Source: JAAURS01 sp044923475
GTDB taxonomy: Bacteria > Cyanobacteriota > Cyanobacteriia > Thermosynechococcales > Thermosynechococcaceae
Direction: 5' to 3'
NCBI RefSeq assembly: GCF_044923475.1
Contig: NZ_CP137338.1
Location: forward strand, 124,001-188,000
DNA length: 64,000 nt
The notes under the pieces were generated by a model. It ran no database searches and was not told the origin of the DNA. It saw only the letters and a list, made by a program, of their open reading frames with translations. The translations under genes were made by a program, and so were the position numbers. Numbering within the stretch: the stretch's first letter is position 1; each line of letters starts with the position of its first letter. This document shows, piece after piece, positions 32,819 through 41,154 of this stretch.

Positions 32819-33661
32819 ATGAATCGCCGTAGTCGTCGTTTTAAGCTTCGCCTGTATCAAAAAATTGCGTTGGCTTTCAGTCTTTTACTGCTGGTGGTTT
32901 ATTACGTCCACGACCTCGAACCCAATTGGATTGAAGTGCGATCGGTTTCGCTATCTTTGCCCCATTTGGCTCCTGAGTTTGCGGGCTATCGCGTCGTTCA
33001 ACTGTCTGATATCCACGCCGATCGCCGGATGACAGCTCAGCGCATTCAGAAAATTGTGGATCGGGTGAATCGAATGAACCCCGATCTTGTGGTGTTGACG
33101 GGAGATTTTGTCACCCGGAATCCCCAGAAGTATGCGCCCAATCTGATGAGCTTAAAAGCTTTGAAGCCGACGGATAAAACTTTAGCAATCCTAGGCAATC
33201 ATGATGCCTGGACGGATCCAGATCTCATTCAAACAACGCTGGAAACAGCGGGTGTTGATGTGCTCTCTAATCAGGTTGTCACGCTCAATCGAACTTTGGC
33301 GCAGCTCCATATTGGCGGGGTCGATGATGTGTGGGCAAAGCGCGATCGCCTTAATAAAGTCCTAGACGCGCTTCCCTCAACAGGTGCAGCAATCCTGCTC
33401 GCCCACGAGCCAGACTTTGCCGATACCAGCGCTGCTACGGGGCGGTTCGATCTTCAGCTCTCGGGACATTCCCATGGGGGACAAATTTATATTCCCTTCA
33501 TGAAGCGGGTGCTACCGCCTTTGGCCTATAAGTATCCTCTGGGACAATATCAGGTGGGTTCTATGATTCAGTACACAAACCGAGGGTTGGGCAGCTCTGG
33601 TATTCCGATTCGGTTTAACTGTCGCCCCGAAATCACCGTGTTTACGCTCAAAAGTGCCTAA
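32819..33661 (+). CDS. Calcineurin-like metallophosphoesterase, membrane-anchored (YkuE-like)
   Basis: A 280-residue protein with one N-terminal membrane anchor near residues 14-28. All metal-binding motifs of the calcineurin-like fold are present: LSDIHADRR (D-x-H), VLTGDFVTRN (GD), LGNHDAW (GNHD), LLAHEPDF (H) and LSGHSHGGQIYIP (GHxH). YkuE-type enzymes hydrolyse phosphoesters, probably at the membrane. It is transcribed away from the ABC exporter, with a 72-bp shared promoter region. Confidence 0.9.
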   Translation: MNRRSRRFKLRLYQKIALAFSLLLLVVYYVHDLEPNWIEVRSVSLSLPHLAPEFAGYRVVQLSDIHADRRMTAQRIQKIVDRVNRMNPDLVVLTGDFVTRNPQKYAPNLMSLKALKPTDKTLAILGNHDAWTDPDLIQTTLETAGVDVLSNQVVTLNRTLAQLHIGGVDDVWAKRDRLNKVLDALPSTGAAILLAHEPDFADTSAATGRFDLQLSGHSHGGQIYIPFMKRVLPPLAYKYPLGQYQVGSMIQYTNRGLGSSGIPIRFNCRPEITVFTLKSA

Positions 33662-33810
33662 AGGGTTCGTTCCTTGTTTCCTATCACGAAGTTTGAGAGA
33701 AGGATCGAAACGATCGAAACGTCGAAAGGGCAGGTTTTGCTAAAGCTTTTTGAGTGCAAACGTTACACCTTTGGCTAAACCTGCCCCCGCTCGTCAATGG
33801 AATTCGCGAT

Positions 33811-34452
33811 TTACTTATTGGGTTGGGGAGTCATCCGTAGATAAGGCTTCACTTCCGTGATGCCTTTGGGGAACTTCACGCGAGCTTCTTCCGTGGGGAT
33901 CGAAGGTACCACTACGCAGTCGCCGCCATCGGACCAGTTGCCGGGAGTAGCCACGCTGTAGTTGTCGGTCAACTGGAGCGAATCGATCACTCGCAGCAGT
34001 TCGTCAAAGTTGCGGCCCGTGCTGGCAGGATAGGTGAGCGTCAAGCGCAGCTTTTTATTCGGATCGATAATAAAGACCGAACGAACTGTCAATGTATTAC
34101 CCGTGCTGGAATTCGGGTGAATCATGTCGTACAGTTCAGACACTTTCTTATCTGCATCGGCCAAAATGGGATAGTTGACCGACGTGCCTTGGGTTTCGTT
34201 AATATCGCCGATCCAGCCCGTGTGGGATTCCGCGCTATCTACACTCAGCGCAATGGTTTTGACATTGCGCCGATCGAACTCGGACTTTAGCTTTGCGACG
34301 AGGCCCAACTCGGTCGTGCAGACAGGAGTATAGTCCGCAGGGTGAGAAAACAGAATGACCCAGCTATCGCCAGCCCACTCGTAAAAATGGATCGTCCCTT
34401 CGGAGGACTCTTGGGTAAAGTCGGGCACGGTGTCCCCTAATCTCAGAGACAT
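33811..34452 (-). CDS. 1-Cys peroxiredoxin (Prx6 type)
   Basis: A 213-residue peroxiredoxin. The active site is SHPADYTPVCTTELG, with the peroxidatic Cys near residue 48. The overall length and the C-terminal extension with RVIDSLQLTDNYSVATPGNW match the Prx6/1-Cys group; no resolving Cys in a conserved C-terminal position is visible. It reduces peroxides in the cytosol using an external thiol. It is single, convergent with the phosphoesterase, and follows gmk on the same strand with a separate promoter region. Confidence 0.92.
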   Translation of the reverse strand: MSLRLGDTVPDFTQESSEGTIHFYEWAGDSWVILFSHPADYTPVCTTELGLVAKLKSEFDRRNVKTIALSVDSAESHTGWIGDINETQGTSVNYPILADADKKVSELYDMIHPNSSTGNTLTVRSVFIIDPNKKLRLTLTYPASTGRNFDELLRVIDSLQLTDNYSVATPGNWSDGGDCVVVPSIPTEEARVKFPKGITEVKPYLRMTPQPNK

Positions 34453-34596
34453 GGTTGAACTCCTGTGGTGTCAGAACAAAAACATTAAACTTGCTTCACT
34501 CATCGATCATGCCATAAAACCCCGATTCATCGGTCGGAATACAGATCTTAATAATTTGAGCGATCGTTTGAGCGCCCCTCATCTGTCCGCTCATTT

Positions 34597-35214
34597 TTAC
34601 CGCAAAGCCTTCGCGATCGAGGGCGATGCGCCAGCCGCGCCAAATGAATTGGGAAACAACACTTCTTCTAGGGTCTTGACCGTCCTTTCAAAATTGTCGT
34701 TCACGATCTGCACGTCGAATTCATGGGCCGAAGCAATTTCGACTTTGGCACGCGCCAGGCGGCGGGCGATCGCCGCATCTGTATCTTGCCCGCGCTTGCG
34801 GATCCGGGTTTCCAGTTCCTCCAAAGAGGGCGGCGCGATAAAAATTTGCAGGGCGTCGGGAGCCGTCTGGCGGACCTGACGCGCCCCTTCTAGCTCGATT
34901 TCTAAAATGACCCGTTGGCCTTGGGCGATACGATCCAGCAGGGGTTGGCGAGGAGTGCCGTAAAGGTTGCCTGCAAATTCGGCCCATTCTAAAAGCTCGT
35001 CCTGGGCTACCATCGCTTCAAACTGCGATCGCGTCAGAAAGTAATAGTGTTTGCCCTCAACCTCACCCGGTCGCGGCGATCGCGTCGTTGCCGAAACAGA
35101 AAGATGCAGCTCTGGATGATGCCCTAAAATCGCTCTTAAAACAGTTCCTTTGCCGACGCCGCTCGGCCCTGTAAAAACAATCAAATTTTTCGACTCTGAA
35201 AATGGGTTAGACAT
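34597..35214 (-). CDS. gmk: Guanylate kinase
   Basis: A 205-residue enzyme that phosphorylates GMP to GDP. The P-loop is GPSGVGKGT, SATTRSPRPGEVEGKHYYF binds GMP, and EWAEFAGNLYGTP plus VILEIELEGARQV are standard. I start at ATG 35214 (MSNPFSESKNLIVFTGPSGV); a TTG nine codons upstream is less likely. It runs in the same direction as remA, and the remA-gmk order is seen in Firmicutes and many cyanobacteria. Confidence 0.95.
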   Translation of the reverse strand: MSNPFSESKNLIVFTGPSGVGKGTVLRAILGHHPELHLSVSATTRSPRPGEVEGKHYYFLTRSQFEAMVAQDELLEWAEFAGNLYGTPRQPLLDRIAQGQRVILEIELEGARQVRQTAPDALQIFIAPPSLEELETRIRKRGQDTDAAIARRLARAKVEIASAHEFDVQIVNDNFERTVKTLEEVLFPNSFGAAGASPSIAKALR

Positions 35215-35421
35215 GTCAATATAGACTGAAATAGGCGTCAATCAAAAACATCGGTAGACATTGAGTCTAATCCAAAGTGCAGCCCAGAATCTTGAGTCTT
35301 GATATTATCGGTAGATTGAAGTAGATAGAGCAACCTCAAAGAAGACATAGACCGTAGTTGGAGTCCGTTGAGATAACAGGTTGCTCTTCTCTACCTATTA
35401 TAAATTGGCTGACCGAAATCA

Positions 35422-35688
35422 TTAATCGCTACTGTCGTGGGATTCTTTGCTGACCATAAATCGATGAGCGACAGTTTCGGGTTGAATGGCGGATAAAATA
35501 ACATGACCAGAATCTGCGACGATCACGGCTCGAGTGCGCCGTCCGTAAGTAGCATCGATGAGTTGTCCGCGTTCTCGAGCATCGGTAATAATGCGTTTAA
35601 TAGGTGCCGATTCTGGGCTCACAATGGCAATGACGCGATTAGCAGAGACAATATTGCCAAAACCAATATTTATAAGCTTGATATCCAT
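35422..35688 (-). CDS. remA: RemA family regulatory protein (DUF370)
   Basis: An 88-residue protein starting MDIKLINIGFGNIVSANRVI, matching the RemA/DUF370 family along its length (SPESAPIKRIITDARERGQLIDATYGRRTRAVIVADSGHV, broken here only for description). In Bacillus RemA binds DNA as an oligomer and activates biofilm-matrix and osmoprotection genes. In cyanobacteria its role is unknown. ATG 35688 is chosen because AGGA lies nine bases upstream; the longer frame begins at 35721. gmk lies about 200 bp downstream. Confidence 0.93.
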   Translation of the reverse strand: MDIKLINIGFGNIVSANRVIAIVSPESAPIKRIITDARERGQLIDATYGRRTRAVIVADSGHVILSAIQPETVAHRFMVSKESHDSSD

Positions 35689-35946
35689 GACCTTTTTCCT
35701 AAGTGATGTACTACCCCCCACAGGTCAGTCGCGAGCAGCTAATCGATTTGCTTGTGCAATCGGCTGTTTTCTCCCCCTGTGTCTCTGAGATCAATGGTAT
35801 CGGCAAAACTCTGGCAGTCACAACCCTAAATCCCTGTCATTGGGGTGTTAATAGAAGTTTTTCTTCGCTAGGATGGCGCTCAGAGTGGTGTTTGCCGGAA
35901 AGTACTGCAAAAGTCGGATCATAAAACTTAACTAGGGCGTTCTATT

Positions 35947-37731
35947 GTGCAGCAGGTTGATTTAACGACGTTAATCGCCCTTAAGAGCGAATTACGCGCG
36001 CAATGGATCCCAGCGCGATTGGAGCAGGTTTATCAGTGCGATCGCTTTACGGTCAAGCTGGCCCTGAGAACCCTGAAAAAGCGAGGCTGGCTCGCGCTGA
36101 GCTGGCACCCTCAAGCCGCCCGCATTGGAATGGGGGAAGCCCCGCCGCGATCTCCCGACACGTTTACCTTCAGTCAGCAGCTCGTCCACCAGCTCAACGG
36201 CTTTGCCCTTGTCGCGATCGAGCAAATTGCCCCTTGGGAACGGGTCATCGATTTGCAGTTTGCCCAGCGCCCGCAAGAGCCGCCCCAGTGGCATCTCTAT
36301 GTCGAAATTATGGGTAAGTACAGCAACGTCATTCTGACCACCGCCGATCGGCTCGTCGTGACCGCAGCCCATCAGGTTGGGACCAATCAGTCGCGGGTGC
36401 GCTCTATCCAAACGGGAAGGCCCTATGAGTTGCCGCCAGGACTGACGGGGCCGACTCCGGCCTTAGAAGAAACTCAGGAGGCTTGGCGCGATCGCCTTAC
36501 CCTCATTCCGGGGCCGCTGAAGTCAACCATCCTCAAGGTCTACCGGGGACTCAGCTCCGCCCTCGTGCTAGAAATCCTGGCAAAAGCCAACTTAGACCCC
36601 GCCCAAGGCACAGATACCTTGACCGAGTCGAGCTGGGATACTTTATTCCAAACCTGGCAGAGCTGGTTAGCGACGCTAGCGTCCGAATCCTTTCGACCCG
36701 GCTGGCGCGCCGACGGCGGCTTTACAGTCTTGGGCTGGGATGTGATTCGACCGGCAACCTCCGTACAGGACTTAGTTGATCGCTACTATACCGCTCAGCT
36801 CGATCGGCAGTCCTTCGAGCAGCTCCGCCATCAGCTTTTGCAAAAGCTCAGTCATGCCCTTGCCAAACTTCAAGTCAAAGCCGAGGTGTTTTCAAATCAA
36901 ATGGCGGCTTCGGATCGAGCGGATCGCTATCGCCAACAGGCCGATCTCCTCATGGCGCACCTGCATCTTTGGCAGTTGGGCATGTCTCAAATCGTACTCC
37001 CTGATTTTGAAACGGAACAGCCCGTTACTATTCCCCTCAATCCCGAGCGCAACGCCGTTCAAAATGCCCAGGTGTTTTACCGCCGACATCAGAAATTGCG
37101 GCGATCGCGCGACCACGTCAAACCCTTGTTAGAGGCAGTGCGGCAAGAAATCGATTATTTGTTGCAGGTCGAAGCCACGATTGAGGCCCTAGAGCAGTTT
37201 GACAGCGAAGACGATTTGCAGATTTTGGCGGAGATCCGCGAAGAGTTAATTCAGCAGAAGTATCTATCAGATCCCGACTACCGCGCCCCGATCGAAGCTC
37301 GACCGGACTTTTATCGCTACACCGCCCCCAGTGGAGGGGAAATTTTAATTGGGCGCAACAATCAACAAAACGAGCAGCTCAGTTTTAAGATTGCAGGCGC
37401 TTACGACCTATGGTTTCATACCCAAGAAATTCCAGGCAGTCACGTCTTGCTGCGGCTTGATGCTGGCACTGCTGTCGAGCCTCAAGACCTACAGCACGCC
37501 GCAAACCTGGCCGCCTACTATAGCCGCGCGCGTCAAAGCACCCAAGTGCCCGTGGTGTGGACAGAACCTAAAAATGTATACAAACCTAAGGGTGCAAAGC
37601 CCGGTATGGTGGTTTACAAGCACGAGCGGGTAATCTGGGGCAACCCACAAAACGTTTCGGCTCACCTACACGCCAGAGAACCTTCAGATCTGTCCGACGA
37701 TAAAATCCAGCATCCTTCTGTGAAAAGATAG
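35947..37731 (+). CDS. rqcH: Rqc2 homologue RqcH (NFACT family)
   Basis: A 594-residue NFACT-family protein. The NFACT-N domain (about 1-270) starts MQQVDLTTLIALKSELRAQW. A helical coiled-coil middle (~280-450) follows, then the NFACT-R domain near residue 460, containing YTAPSGGEILIGRNNQQNEQ and LWFHTQEIPGSHVLLR with the conserved (D/L)WFH motif. Bacterial RqcH binds stalled 50S-peptidyl-tRNA complexes and adds alanine tails that mark nascent chains for degradation. It was previously called fibronectin-binding protein A. The start is GTG at 35947. Confidence 0.92.
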   Translation: MQQVDLTTLIALKSELRAQWIPARLEQVYQCDRFTVKLALRTLKKRGWLALSWHPQAARIGMGEAPPRSPDTFTFSQQLVHQLNGFALVAIEQIAPWERVIDLQFAQRPQEPPQWHLYVEIMGKYSNVILTTADRLVVTAAHQVGTNQSRVRSIQTGRPYELPPGLTGPTPALEETQEAWRDRLTLIPGPLKSTILKVYRGLSSALVLEILAKANLDPAQGTDTLTESSWDTLFQTWQSWLATLASESFRPGWRADGGFTVLGWDVIRPATSVQDLVDRYYTAQLDRQSFEQLRHQLLQKLSHALAKLQVKAEVFSNQMAASDRADRYRQQADLLMAHLHLWQLGMSQIVLPDFETEQPVTIPLNPERNAVQNAQVFYRRHQKLRRSRDHVKPLLEAVRQEIDYLLQVEATIEALEQFDSEDDLQILAEIREELIQQKYLSDPDYRAPIEARPDFYRYTAPSGGEILIGRNNQQNEQLSFKIAGAYDLWFHTQEIPGSHVLLRLDAGTAVEPQDLQHAANLAAYYSRARQSTQVPVVWTEPKNVYKPKGAKPGMVVYKHERVIWGNPQNVSAHLHAREPSDLSDDKIQHPSVKR

Positions 37732-38118
37732 ACATGCAGGAGCGAGTACCCTGCGCGTCTCAAATCAAAAAATGAATTTATTTCCTAGGAAACCCGTACT
37801 CCTGCGAATCTTCAAAGAATATTCACCCGCCCTTTTTGCGAAGCAAGCACGGTCGAATAGATAGCCTGCTTCGATTATTTTGAACGGGAAACAGCTTAAC
37901 AAAATGATTTTTTAGACCGATGGATTGCAGTAGGTCAATTCCCTTCAACGATAGAAAGCCCTTGCGAGTAATTGACCGCCGTAAACCTTGTCGCGCTGGG
38001 GGAGGGCATGTCATGCTGTTGGGACAAACAACTCTCATAAGGGGGATACAATATTCTGCTTTATGGGAGTTGTTATCGTTACACATCTCAACGTGCATTC
38101 ATGCACTAAAGTGATTTC
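37732..38118. other. Intergenic region upstream of the response regulator, with a strong hairpin
   Basis: No gene is supported; a 91-codon minus-strand ORF has no family features. The right end holds a long inverted repeat at 38027-38074, listed separately. The left part is AT-rich around 37760-37830 and may hold the rqcH 3' end. Confidence 0.5.
38027..38074. repeat. 14-bp inverted repeat ahead of the response-regulator gene
   Basis: AACAACTCTCATAA (38027-38040) pairs with TTATGGGAGTTGTT (38061-38074) with one G-T pair, around a 20-base loop containing GATACAAT. It ends 45 bp before the response-regulator ATG, so it falls in the likely promoter or 5' leader. An operator for a dimeric regulator or an mRNA leader hairpin are both possible. 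Confidence 0.6.
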
Positions 38119-39114
38119 ATGATTAGAGTTGTCATTGTTGACGATCAAAAAGTTGTGACTCAAGGGTTGAAGGTTCTCCTTGAGGCAGAGCCAGATATCG
38201 AAATCATTGGGACGGGCAGTAACGGTCAAGAAGCTATCGACCTCGCGACCGAGCTTTTGCCAGACGTGCTTTTAATCGATCAACATATGCCTATCATGGA
38301 TGGAGTGCAAGCGACGCAAGCGATCGCCAGCCAGTTTCCCCAGATTGCCATTTTATTGCTGAGCGGCTCCGATCGAGAGAGTCATATCGCCGACGCGCTC
38401 AGGGCTGGCGCTAAGGGTTATTTACTCAAGAGCACGTCGGCTGAAGACCTAGCGAACTCAATCCGATCCGTCGATCGGGGCTACAGTCAGATGGGTCCGG
38501 GGCTGCTAGAAAAACTGCTGGCAAACATCAACCCGCTTCAAACATCTGCAAGTCCAACCGCCCCGCCCCGCCCCCAATCGCCCCTTCTCAGCTCGGATTT
38601 GTCTCGGATTTTAAGTCTTCCGTCTCAATTCGATGCAGACTTAATGATGCGCTTGCTGGATGCCACCCATGAGGCGAGCGAAGCCGCTGCCCTGATGGCT
38701 CAACTCGAGCAACAGCTTCAGCAACAACCCACCCACGTCAGCGCGCTATATCTATCTGGGCAGCTCATTTGTAAATTTCAACCGCGAGATCGACGCGCCA
38801 TGAACTACTTTCGGTTGGCTTTTACCCACGCTCAAAGCCAACGCTTTTCCCCAACCATTCCGCTCCAAATTTGTCGCGCAGCTTGGGCGGTCAATGCTGA
38901 GGAGACCCTGAGTTGGCTGACTGGCATTCTGAACAGTTGGCCGACGGATCGGCCTAACCGCATTCTGTTTGACTCTATGAGCCAAGTTTTTGGCGCGACC
39001 TCGGAACCTTGCCGATGGTTGAGAGCTATTTGGGAAATGCAACACCTCAATCTTTTATGCGAACAAGCCAATACGCTAAAGTCGAAGCTTAGAGTTTTAG
39101 ACGCAAGTGCTTAG
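38119..39114 (+). CDS. Response regulator with REC domain and unassigned helical C-terminus
   Basis: A 331-residue protein. Residues 1-125 are a NarL-like receiver domain: DD at 8-9, phosphoacceptor Asp54 in LLIDQHMP, and the conserved Lys in KGYLLKS. A Pro/Ser-rich linker (~140-155) follows. The remaining ~170 residues contain no LuxR-type HTH. They are predicted helical and include a degenerate TPR-like stretch (ALYLSGQLICKFQPRDRRAMNYFRLAFTHA). The output is therefore more likely protein binding than DNA binding. No histidine kinase gene adjoins; a coiled-coil membrane protein follows in the same direction. Confidence 0.82.
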   Translation: MIRVVIVDDQKVVTQGLKVLLEAEPDIEIIGTGSNGQEAIDLATELLPDVLLIDQHMPIMDGVQATQAIASQFPQIAILLLSGSDRESHIADALRAGAKGYLLKSTSAEDLANSIRSVDRGYSQMGPGLLEKLLANINPLQTSASPTAPPRPQSPLLSSDLSRILSLPSQFDADLMMRLLDATHEASEAAALMAQLEQQLQQQPTHVSALYLSGQLICKFQPRDRRAMNYFRLAFTHAQSQRFSPTIPLQICRAAWAVNAEETLSWLTGILNSWPTDRPNRILFDSMSQVFGATSEPCRWLRAIWEMQHLNLLCEQANTLKSKLRVLDASA

Positions 39115-39215
39115 AAATTTTGGCGGGGGATAGACGCAACCTTTTCAATGGAGCGGTTGCCATGATATCGAGCGTAAAACATAGAAACAACTTCGCCAAA
39201 ACGAACGCAGGGTGA

Positions 39216-39782
39216 TTGACATTGAACGATATTAACCAACTGGAGCAGGAACTCATCGCACTAAGGCAACGTTTTGCCCAATCTCTGGAGATTTTAGACG
39301 AACTGTCTCAAATCAAGGAGAAATTTAGCACGCTGTCAGATACCTACCAAGTCCTAAAAGACAATGTCGATCGCGCTAAAACTTTTTTAGAGACGGCTCC
39401 CCATGCGTCTGTCGAACCTCGCCTCGGGCAACTGGAAACTCAGGTAGATATCCGCCACGAACAGTTACAAGCACAGCTCACCAATCTTCGGTTCGATTTT
39501 GATGCAACAACCCGCCAGCTCCGGGAAGAAGTAGAGCGACATCGAAAAATCGAGGGCTTTCAAGAAGGAGCCGAGCAGCCGTTCGCGAGCGGAGAGGAGG
39601 CCAACCGATTGAAGTGGGTAGAAAGCTCTCTGCAACAAATGGTCAGCTCGGTCTACTCCGACCGCGATGTCCTGCACAAGCTAGACCGTCGGGTTTCCAA
39701 CCTAAAGCGAACGACCGACGTCCTTGCGGTTGTTGGGTTTGTTGGCTTCATGCTAATGGGGCTTATGATTGTTTTTAAGTAA
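39216..39782 (+). CDS. Tail-anchored coiled-coil protein of unknown function
   Basis: A 188-residue protein dominated by heptad-like helices from residue 8 to about 110 (LEQELIALRQRFAQSLEIL, LGQLETQVDIRHEQLQAQL). It ends in one membrane helix at ~168-186, VLAVVGFVGFMLMGLMIVF, so it should be C-terminally anchored with its coiled coil in the cytoplasm. The start is TTG at 39216, with GCAGGG just upstream; no ATG fits. It follows the response regulator by 100 bp and could be its partner, which is only an inference from position. Confidence 0.65.
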   Translation: MTLNDINQLEQELIALRQRFAQSLEILDELSQIKEKFSTLSDTYQVLKDNVDRAKTFLETAPHASVEPRLGQLETQVDIRHEQLQAQLTNLRFDFDATTRQLREEVERHRKIEGFQEGAEQPFASGEEANRLKWVESSLQQMVSSVYSDRDVLHKLDRRVSNLKRTTDVLAVVGFVGFMLMGLMIVFK

Positions 39783-39808
39783 AACCAACTCCCTTGGAGC
39801 GCGCAGAC

Positions 39809-41041
39809 CTAAGCGACGGCAGCGCTCTTGAGCGCGAAAATTTTTTTCACGACATCGGAGACGACCCGATCTGGCGTTGAAGCGCCTGAGGTAATTCCCA
39901 CGACAAGAGGACCTTTGGGCAGCCAGTTTTCGGTCAGGGTGAGGGATTGATTGAGGGGCTTATGCTCGACGCAGTTGCCGGGACCGATGCGATCGGCGCT
40001 GTCGATGTGGTAAGAGGGAATGTTTTTCTCGATGGAAATCTCTTGAAGGTGGGTGGTATTGGAGGAGTTATAACCGCCAATCACGACCATGAGGTCTAAG
40101 GGTTCGTCCACGAGCTGGAACATGGCATCTTGGCGCTCTTGGGTGGCGTCGCAGATGGTGTTGAAGCTCATGAAATGATCGTTGAGGGTGGTGGGGCCGT
40201 ATTTGCGCATCATGGTGCGCTCGAAGAGCTTGCCGATCTGTTCGGTTTCGCCTTTGAGCATGGTGGTTTGGTTGGCAACGCCGACTCGCACGAGATCCGT
40301 TTCCGGGTCGAAGTCGTCGGAGTGGGCATTCTTAAATTTTGCTAAAAATTCAGCTTTGCGTTGCGATCGCCTTTCTTCACTTTCTTCCGATTCCAGAATG
40401 TAGCGGCACACGTACTCGGCTTCTTCGAGGTTGAGCACGATCAGATAGGTTCCGGCAAAGGAGCTGGTGGCGATGGTCTCTTCGTGCTGGTATTTGCCGT
40501 GGATGATGGAGGTGTAGTCGCTTTTTTTATGCTTTTCGACGCTATTCCAGACTTTAGAAACCCAGGGACAGGTCGTATCCATAATGGTGCAGCCTTTTTG
40601 AGTCAAGAGCTGCATTTCCTGAACGCTAGCGCCAAAGGCGGGCAGGATGACGACATCCGAACCTTCGACGATGGAAAAGTCTTTTTGGCCTCGCTCGTCT
40701 ACGGGAATAAATTCGACGGCCATGTCCCGCAGGTTTTTGTTGACCGAGGGGTTGTGGATAATTTCGTTGGTAATCCAGATCCGCTCCTTGGGAAACTGCT
40801 GGCGGGTTTCGTAGGCTAAGGCGATCGCCCGTTCTACGCCCCAGCAAAATCCGAAGGCTTCCGCCAGACGGATGGTGACGTTGCCTCGAACCAGCGTATA
40901 GCCGTTGTCCCGGATTTCTTGGATCAAGTTGCTTTTGTATTCGGAATCGAGCAGGGCGGACACTGCCGCCTCGTGGCCGAAGCCCTTCCGGTGGTACTGC
41001 TCGGATTGGTGCAGGGAGCGCTTAAATGTTTTTGTATCCAT
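39809..41041 (-). CDS. ispH: 4-Hydroxy-3-methylbut-2-enyl diphosphate reductase IspH
   Basis: A 410-residue final enzyme of the MEP isoprenoid pathway, producing IPP and DMAPP with electrons from ferredoxin. The three cluster cysteines are in AFGFCWGVERAIALAYE, MDTTCPWVSKVWNS and FNTICDATQERQDAMF. The N-terminal extension of ~60 residues and total length identify the cyanobacterial/plant type rather than the ~315-residue E. coli type. It is monocistronic, converging with the coiled-coil gene 27 bp away. Confidence 0.96.
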   Translation of the reverse strand: MDTKTFKRSLHQSEQYHRKGFGHEAAVSALLDSEYKSNLIQEIRDNGYTLVRGNVTIRLAEAFGFCWGVERAIALAYETRQQFPKERIWITNEIIHNPSVNKNLRDMAVEFIPVDERGQKDFSIVEGSDVVILPAFGASVQEMQLLTQKGCTIMDTTCPWVSKVWNSVEKHKKSDYTSIIHGKYQHEETIATSSFAGTYLIVLNLEEAEYVCRYILESEESEERRSQRKAEFLAKFKNAHSDDFDPETDLVRVGVANQTTMLKGETEQIGKLFERTMMRKYGPTTLNDHFMSFNTICDATQERQDAMFQLVDEPLDLMVVIGGYNSSNTTHLQEISIEKNIPSYHIDSADRIGPGNCVEHKPLNQSLTLTENWLPKGPLVVGITSGASTPDRVVSDVVKKIFALKSAAVA

Positions 41042-41154
41042 ACCAGATTGTTCCCGATCCTAACTCCGTCCGACAAAGGCGTTTACAAACGACGAGCGTT
41101 ATCTAAACCCACTTCATATCCTAAGCGGTCTCGCGAATCCCGGATAGAGGCGGT

